Position numbers and translations under genes: made by a program. The notes below the pieces were generated by a model. It saw only the letters and a list, made by a program, of their open reading frames with translations, had not been told where the DNA came from and ran no database searches. Positions 60,464 through 64,000 of a stretch of 64,000 bases of DNA are shown piece after piece. The DNA lies in assembly GCA_016787265.1 (NCBI GenBank), contig JAEUVF010000019.1, positions 1 through 64,000 of the forward strand, written 5' to 3'. Source of the DNA: Flavipsychrobacter sp. Its GTDB lineage: Bacteria > Bacteroidota > Bacteroidia > Chitinophagales > Chitinophagaceae. Numbering within the stretch: the stretch's first letter is position 1; every line of letters starts with the position of its first letter.

Positions 60464-60973
60464 ATGAAAAAGTTTTTCCTTTTCATGGTAATTGGTGCTG
60501 CCTCTGTTTTTTCAGTAAACGCACAAAGTAAAGACATCGTTGGAGTGGCTGCAGGAAGTGCAGATCACAGCACGCTGGTGGCCGCTGTTAAAGCAGCTGA
60601 TTTAGTAGGAACCTTGCAGGGAGCCGGACCTTTCACTGTATTCGCTCCTACCAATGCGGCATTTGGCAAATTGCCATCCGGAACTGTAGATGGCCTGTTA
60701 AAGCCTGAGGCAAAGCCGGCACTTACTAAAATCCTTACCTATCATGTAGTGGCAGGTATACTGGATGCCGCTGCGGTAGTGAAAGCCATCCAGTCTGGCG
60801 GTGGTAAAGCCGTTTTGTCAACTGTTAGCGGAGGTAAATTGACAGCTACGCTCGATGGAGGTAGAGTAAAATTAACCGATGAAAACGGCGGGACTTCCTG
60901 GGTAACTGCAACCGATCTGCAGGCAACCAATGGAGTGATCCATGTGATAGATAGTGTGGTACTACCGAAATAA
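60464..60973 (+). CDS. Fasciclin (FAS1) domain secreted protein
   Basis: 169 residues with a signal peptide (ending about VNAQ). One FAS1 domain (about 30-168) with the conserved GPFTVFAPTNAAFGKLP and LTYHVVAG (H1/YH motifs) and a C-terminal NGVIHVIDSVVLPK. Such domains mediate adhesion in the periplasm or on the surface. There is no anchor. The gene is preceded by about 300 bp with heptamer arrays. Confidence 0.93.
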   Translation: MKKFFLFMVIGAASVFSVNAQSKDIVGVAAGSADHSTLVAAVKAADLVGTLQGAGPFTVFAPTNAAFGKLPSGTVDGLLKPEAKPALTKILTYHVVAGILDAAAVVKAIQSGGGKAVLSTVSGGKLTATLDGGRVKLTDENGGTSWVTATDLQATNGVIHVIDSVVLPK

Positions 60974-60980
60974 GTAGGGG

Positions 60981-61568
60981 CTATTTTTCCATTTGGATAA
61001 ATAATTCAGCATCTCTTCGGGGAGGTATGGAGTTGTAACAGGGCTCCATGCTTCCCTTGCTGAATTTTTGGGAAAAGAGTGGCTCGTATTCTTCCCTTGA
61101 TCCGCCAAAAGGTGGTCCGCCCTGAAAGTCCCGATTGAAAAGTAATCCTACCAGCTTGCCGCCAGGAGAAAGTAATTCATGCATTTTTTCTACATAGCAG
61201 GAACGCAGGGTTGGATTCAGTGCACAAAAAAAGGTTTGCTCAATGATCAGGTCATATACACCCGAATGCTCAAAAAAATCACCGGTGTAAATCGTAAGTT
61301 CTTTCCCTGCATGAGGTGCGAATTTTTGGGATAGCATCTCGGTGAGAGCTGGCGCTATGTCAATAACGGTGATGTTTTGAAAACCATTTTCCAGCAAATA
61401 AGCAACTTCATAGCCGTTTCCGCAACCAGGAATTAATATTCGTTTGTTCTTATCCGTTAGCTGATCAAAATAGGATGTCAGGGGAGGAGCGGCATAGCCG
61501 ATATCCCATCCGGTGTCGGCATTGCGGTAGCGGTTATTCCAGTACTGGCAATCGAGCTGGGAAGTCAT
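60981..61568 (-). CDS. TPMT-like SAM-dependent methyltransferase
   Basis: 195 residues. MTSQLDCQYWNNRYRNADTGWDIG is typical of the thiopurine S-methyltransferase family, followed by LIPGCGNGYEVAYLLENGF (SAM-binding motif) and DLIIEQTFFCALNP. It methylates a thiol, selenium, tellurium or halide substrate in relatives; the substrate here is unknown. It is convergent with the fasciclin gene, eight bases apart. Confidence 0.87.
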   Translation of the reverse strand: MTSQLDCQYWNNRYRNADTGWDIGYAAPPLTSYFDQLTDKNKRILIPGCGNGYEVAYLLENGFQNITVIDIAPALTEMLSQKFAPHAGKELTIYTGDFFEHSGVYDLIIEQTFFCALNPTLRSCYVEKMHELLSPGGKLVGLLFNRDFQGGPPFGGSREEYEPLFSQKFSKGSMEPCYNSIPPRRDAELFIQMEK

Positions 61569-61658
61569 GTATCAAAGCTACGGGTAATCCAAATTGCAGA
61601 AATAAGCTGCTGAAAATTAAATAGTTGCAAAGTGAACCAATTTTTTTGCAAAAAATAG

Positions 61659-61672
61659 CTAACAAACGTTAG
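61659..61672. promoter_or_regulatory. Candidate repressor operator upstream of acyl-CoA dehydrogenase
   Basis: CTAAC-AAAC-GTTAG is a 5-bp inverted repeat with a 4-bp spacer. It lies where the -33 element of the gene would be expected. Palindromes of this kind are typical of TetR-family operators; no regulator gene is in the window. Confidence 0.4.
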
Positions 61673-61690
61673 TCGGACTGTTTTTTCGGT

Positions 61691-61698
61691 TATTTTTG
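61691..61698 (+). promoter_or_regulatory. Acyl-CoA dehydrogenase -7 element
   Basis: TATTTTTG, 20 bp before the ATG at 61719. Confidence 0.5.
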
Positions 61699-61718
61699 CT
61701 CCACTTTAAGCGTATCCG

Positions 61719-62873
61719 ATGCAGTTTCAGTTGACAGAAGAACAATTGATGATTCAAAAAGCGGCCCGGGATTTTGCACAGCAACAATGTTTGCCGGGTG
61801 TGATTGAGCGCGACGAAAAACAACAGTTTCCCAAAGAGCAGATTCTGCAATTGGCAGAGCTCGGTTTCATGGGAATGATGGTTGATCCAGCCTATGGTGG
61901 TGCCGGAATGGATACCATCAGTTATGTGCTGGCAATGGAAGAGATCAGTAAAGTGGATGCCAGTGTGAGTGTTTGTATGAGCGTAAACAACAGCCTGGTA
62001 TGCTGGGGATTGGAAACTTTTGGAACAGAAGAACAGAAGCAAAAATACCTTACCCCATTGGCGCAGGGAAAAAAAGACGGCGACTTGTATATCGGGGCCT
62101 TTTTGTTAAGTGAACCGGAAGCAGGAAGTGATGCCACTTCACAACGTACCACAGCGGAAGACAAAGGTGATTACTACCTGTTGAATGGTACTAAAAACTG
62201 GATCACCAATGGATCATCTGCCTCTGTTTACCTCGTTATTGCGCAAACAGATGTTGCCAAAGGTTCTTCCGGCATTAATGCTTTTATCGTTGAAAAAAAC
62301 TGGCCCGGCGTAAGTGTTGGTGCCAAAGAAAATAAAATGGGGATCCGCGGCAGTGACACACACAGTATCTCTTTTTCAGATGTAAAAGTGCCAAAGGAAA
62401 ACCGGATTGGTGCGGATGGATTTGGATTTAAATTTGCCATGAAAACCCTTGCGGGCGGACGAATTGGAATTGCCGCGCAGGCTCTTGGAATCGCAAGTGG
62501 TGCATATGAACTGTCTGTTGCGTATGCCAAACAGCGGAAAGCATTTGGTAAGGAAATTATGCATCACCAGGCTATTCAGTTCAAACTGGCGGATATGGCA
62601 ACCAAAGTGGAAGCAGCCCGTCTCTTATGTCTGAAAGCTGCCTGGGAAAAGGATAACGGTATCGACTATACGACAAGTAGTTCAATGGCCAAAGTGTATG
62701 CCTCCGAAGCAGCTATGTGGATCAGCACGGAAGCTGTACAGGTACACGGTGGCTATGGTTATGTTAAGGAATATCACGTTGAGCGATTGATGCGCGATGC
62801 CAAGATTACCCAGATCTATGAGGGTACATCCGAAGTACAACGCATTGTAATTGGTCGCTCCGTACTAAAATAG
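61719..62873 (+). CDS. Acyl-CoA dehydrogenase
   Basis: 384 residues, complete. FAD/substrate motifs GAFLLSEPEAGSDA, NGTKNWITNG and the C-terminal QIYEGTSEVQRIVIGR with the catalytic Glu of short-chain enzymes. It introduces the alpha-beta double bond in acyl-CoA during fatty acid or branched-chain amino acid breakdown. No electron-transfer flavoprotein genes are adjacent. A likely repressor palindrome and a -7 element precede it. Confidence 0.95.
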   Translation: MQFQLTEEQLMIQKAARDFAQQQCLPGVIERDEKQQFPKEQILQLAELGFMGMMVDPAYGGAGMDTISYVLAMEEISKVDASVSVCMSVNNSLVCWGLETFGTEEQKQKYLTPLAQGKKDGDLYIGAFLLSEPEAGSDATSQRTTAEDKGDYYLLNGTKNWITNGSSASVYLVIAQTDVAKGSSGINAFIVEKNWPGVSVGAKENKMGIRGSDTHSISFSDVKVPKENRIGADGFGFKFAMKTLAGGRIGIAAQALGIASGAYELSVAYAKQRKAFGKEIMHHQAIQFKLADMATKVEAARLLCLKAAWEKDNGIDYTTSSSMAKVYASEAAMWISTEAVQVHGGYGYVKEYHVERLMRDAKITQIYEGTSEVQRIVIGRSVLK

Positions 62874-62892
62874 GTTTGGTTTTGCTTGCTTG

Positions 62893-62923
62893 AGCGCCTC
62901 TTCGAAAGAAGGGCGCTTTTTTT
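62893..62923 (+). terminator. Intrinsic terminator of acyl-CoA dehydrogenase
   Basis: AGCGCC-(T)-CTTC pairs with GAAG-GGCGCT around a GAAA loop, followed by seven Ts. Confidence 0.9.
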
Positions 62924-62926
62924 ATG

Positions 62927-62965
62927 GTCAAAGGTCAAAGGTGAAAAGTGAAACTTTTCACCTTT
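62927..62965. repeat. Heptanucleotide array forming a 12-bp hairpin
   Basis: GTCAAAG x2, GTGAAAA, GTGAAAC (62927-62954) and a reverse CTTTTCACCTTT. AAAGGTGAAAAG (62937-62948) pairs perfectly with 62954-62965 around TGAAA. It ends a few bases before the next promoter element. Confidence 0.85.
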
Positions 62966-62980
62966 CCGTACCTTCGCACC

Positions 62981-63655
62981 ATGTCTGTCAACCTTACTCA
63001 ATACCAGAAAATTCAAAAAGAATGTGCTGCTGCAAATGCGTTGCTGGTGGCGGTAAGCAAGATCAAACCGGTGTCGGATATAAAAGCTTTGTACGATGCG
63101 GGGCAGCGGGATTTTGGTGAAAATTATGTGCAGGAACTGGTTGATAAACAGGTACAGTTGCCGGAAGATATCCGCTGGCATTTTATCGGTCACCTCCAAT
63201 CCAACAAAGTTAAATACATAGTTCCCTTTGTATACCTCATCCATGGGGTGGACAGTCTCAGGCTCCTAAAGGAAATCAGCAAACAGGCTGTAAAGCTCAA
63301 CCGGCGCGTGAATTGCCTGCTCCAGGTTCATATCGCGCAGGAAGAAACCAAATTCGGGCTGGATGAGGCAGAGTTACAGGAACTGGTGGCATCCGTTACC
63401 GCTAGTCCGGAGGCGTTTGAAGGGGTTCAAATTCGAGGGTTGATGGGGATGGCTTCCTTTACCGAAAACGAGGCGCAAATCCGCCAGGAATTCAGGCAAT
63501 TGACAGGGTTGGCTAACAAATACCTGGCTGCGATCCTTCCTGATAGAAATAGTAAAATACTGAGCTTTGGAATGAGTGGCGACTATACCATTGCGCTGGA
63601 AGAAGGTTCTACACTGGTTCGAATCGGAAGCCTGCTCTTTGGTGCCCGCAACTAA
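62981..63655 (+). CDS. YggS-family PLP homeostasis protein
   Basis: 224 residues from ATG at 62981 (MSVNLTQYQKIQKECAA). The upstream GTG at 62948 lies in the repeat hairpin. PLP-Lys in VAVSKIKP, plus RDFGENYVQEL, WHFIGHLQSNK and LSFGMSGDYTIALEEGSTLVRIGSLLFG are the family signatures. These proteins buffer pyridoxal phosphate and affect amino acid balance. TACCTTCG at 62969-62976 is a near -7 element, giving a leader of only a few bases. Confidence 0.94.
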   Translation: MSVNLTQYQKIQKECAAANALLVAVSKIKPVSDIKALYDAGQRDFGENYVQELVDKQVQLPEDIRWHFIGHLQSNKVKYIVPFVYLIHGVDSLRLLKEISKQAVKLNRRVNCLLQVHIAQEETKFGLDEAELQELVASVTASPEAFEGVQIRGLMGMASFTENEAQIRQEFRQLTGLANKYLAAILPDRNSKILSFGMSGDYTIALEEGSTLVRIGSLLFGARN

Positions 63656-63712
63656 GGGTTTTATCCTCCGCGAAAAGGCCGTAAATTCGCCCTTCCAAAG
63701 GAATCATTACGT

Positions 63713-64000
63713 ATGAGCGACATCAAGAAAGACGAAGAGAAAGGCCTCAATTTTATTGAAGAGATCATTGAAGCAGATTTAGCTGCCGGTAAATACAACT
63801 CCATCATCACCCGTTTTCCCCCGGAACCGAACGGGTATCTGCACATCGGGCATGCTTCCAGTATCTGCCTGAATTTCGGCCTCACCCTGAAATACCCGGG
63901 TTATACGAATCTCCGGTTTGATGATACCAATCCGGTTACCGAAGACACAGAATATGTGGAAAGTATCAAAGAGGATATCAAATGGCTGGGTTTTACCTGG
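63713..64000 (+). CDS. glnS: Glutaminyl-tRNA synthetase, N-terminal part
   Basis: The frame opens at ATG 63713 and runs off the window after 96 codons. MSDIKKDEEKGLNFIEEII is followed by the class I signature FPPEPNGYLHIGHASSICLN (HIGH motif) and RFDDTNPVTEDTEYVESI, which distinguish GlnRS from GluRS. It charges tRNA-Gln directly. A TAAATTCG at 63682-63689 resembles a -7 element. Confidence 0.96.
   Translation, partial: MSDIKKDEEKGLNFIEEIIEADLAAGKYNSIITRFPPEPNGYLHIGHASSICLNFGLTLKYPGYTNLRFDDTNPVTEDTEYVESIKEDIKWLGFTW

Overview
The window is a chromosomal segment of a Bacteroidota bacterium, most likely Chitinophagaceae or a close relative. The evidence is the TAnnTTTG -7 promoter elements with weak Shine-Dalgarno sequences, secreted proteins with type IX secretion (T9SS) C-terminal sorting domains, a bacillithiol enzyme (BshB1) with a YtxJ-type bacilliredoxin, HU-CCDC81-type and S9 peptidase genes, and an S10-spc order typical of the phylum. 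No tRNA, rRNA or CRISPR array was recognised.

Layout. 1-142: edge of a probable IS1182-like element. 162-617: an Ala/Lys-rich histone H1-like protein. 896-3040: fusA, with its own promoter and terminator. 3287-8807: a block that separates fusA from the S10 operon. It holds two paralogous secreted proteins with matching promoters, a DPP-IV-like peptidase and a DUF4126 membrane protein. 8886-19251: rpsJ to rplO (S10 and spc clusters), then secY and map, each behind an intrinsic terminator. The alpha operon (infA, rpmJ, rpsM, rpsK, rpsD, rpoA, rplQ) does not follow map. 21644-25311: a hypothetical gene, a BaiN/HI0933-type flavoprotein and rpsA. 26024-31961: a NarL-type response regulator, a 1305-residue repetitive T9SS protein and a lipoprotein. 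32000-44200: a mixed housekeeping set: bacilliredoxin, DnaQ-like exonuclease, polyprenol-phosphate glycosyltransferase, EamA transporter, S9 peptidase, histidine phosphatase, 2-oxoacid dehydrogenase E2, CinA, PBP4, thioesterase and DoxX. 44373-49798: a TPR protein, an outer-membrane barrel and an HU-CCDC81 membrane protein. 49800-64000: methyltransferases, glutaminyl cyclase, an M43 protease, lipoamide dehydrogenase, DEAD-box helicase, BshB1, a desaturase, the agmatine-to-putrescine pair aguB-aguA, fasciclin, acyl-CoA dehydrogenase, a YggS-type protein and the start of glnS.

The most unusual signals are non-coding. A dispersed family of heptanucleotide arrays (GTGAAAG/GTGAGAA types, often as inverted pairs) occupies seven intergenic spaces, including two or three inside the ribosomal protein operon. 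A 366-nt structured spacer lies between rpsJ and rplC. Terminators and promoters are nested at rplO/secY/map. Several -7 elements lie so close to start codons that the mRNAs should be almost leaderless. Perfect hairpins contain or abut start codons. All functional statements are from reading the sequence and knowledge of the families; no database search was run.
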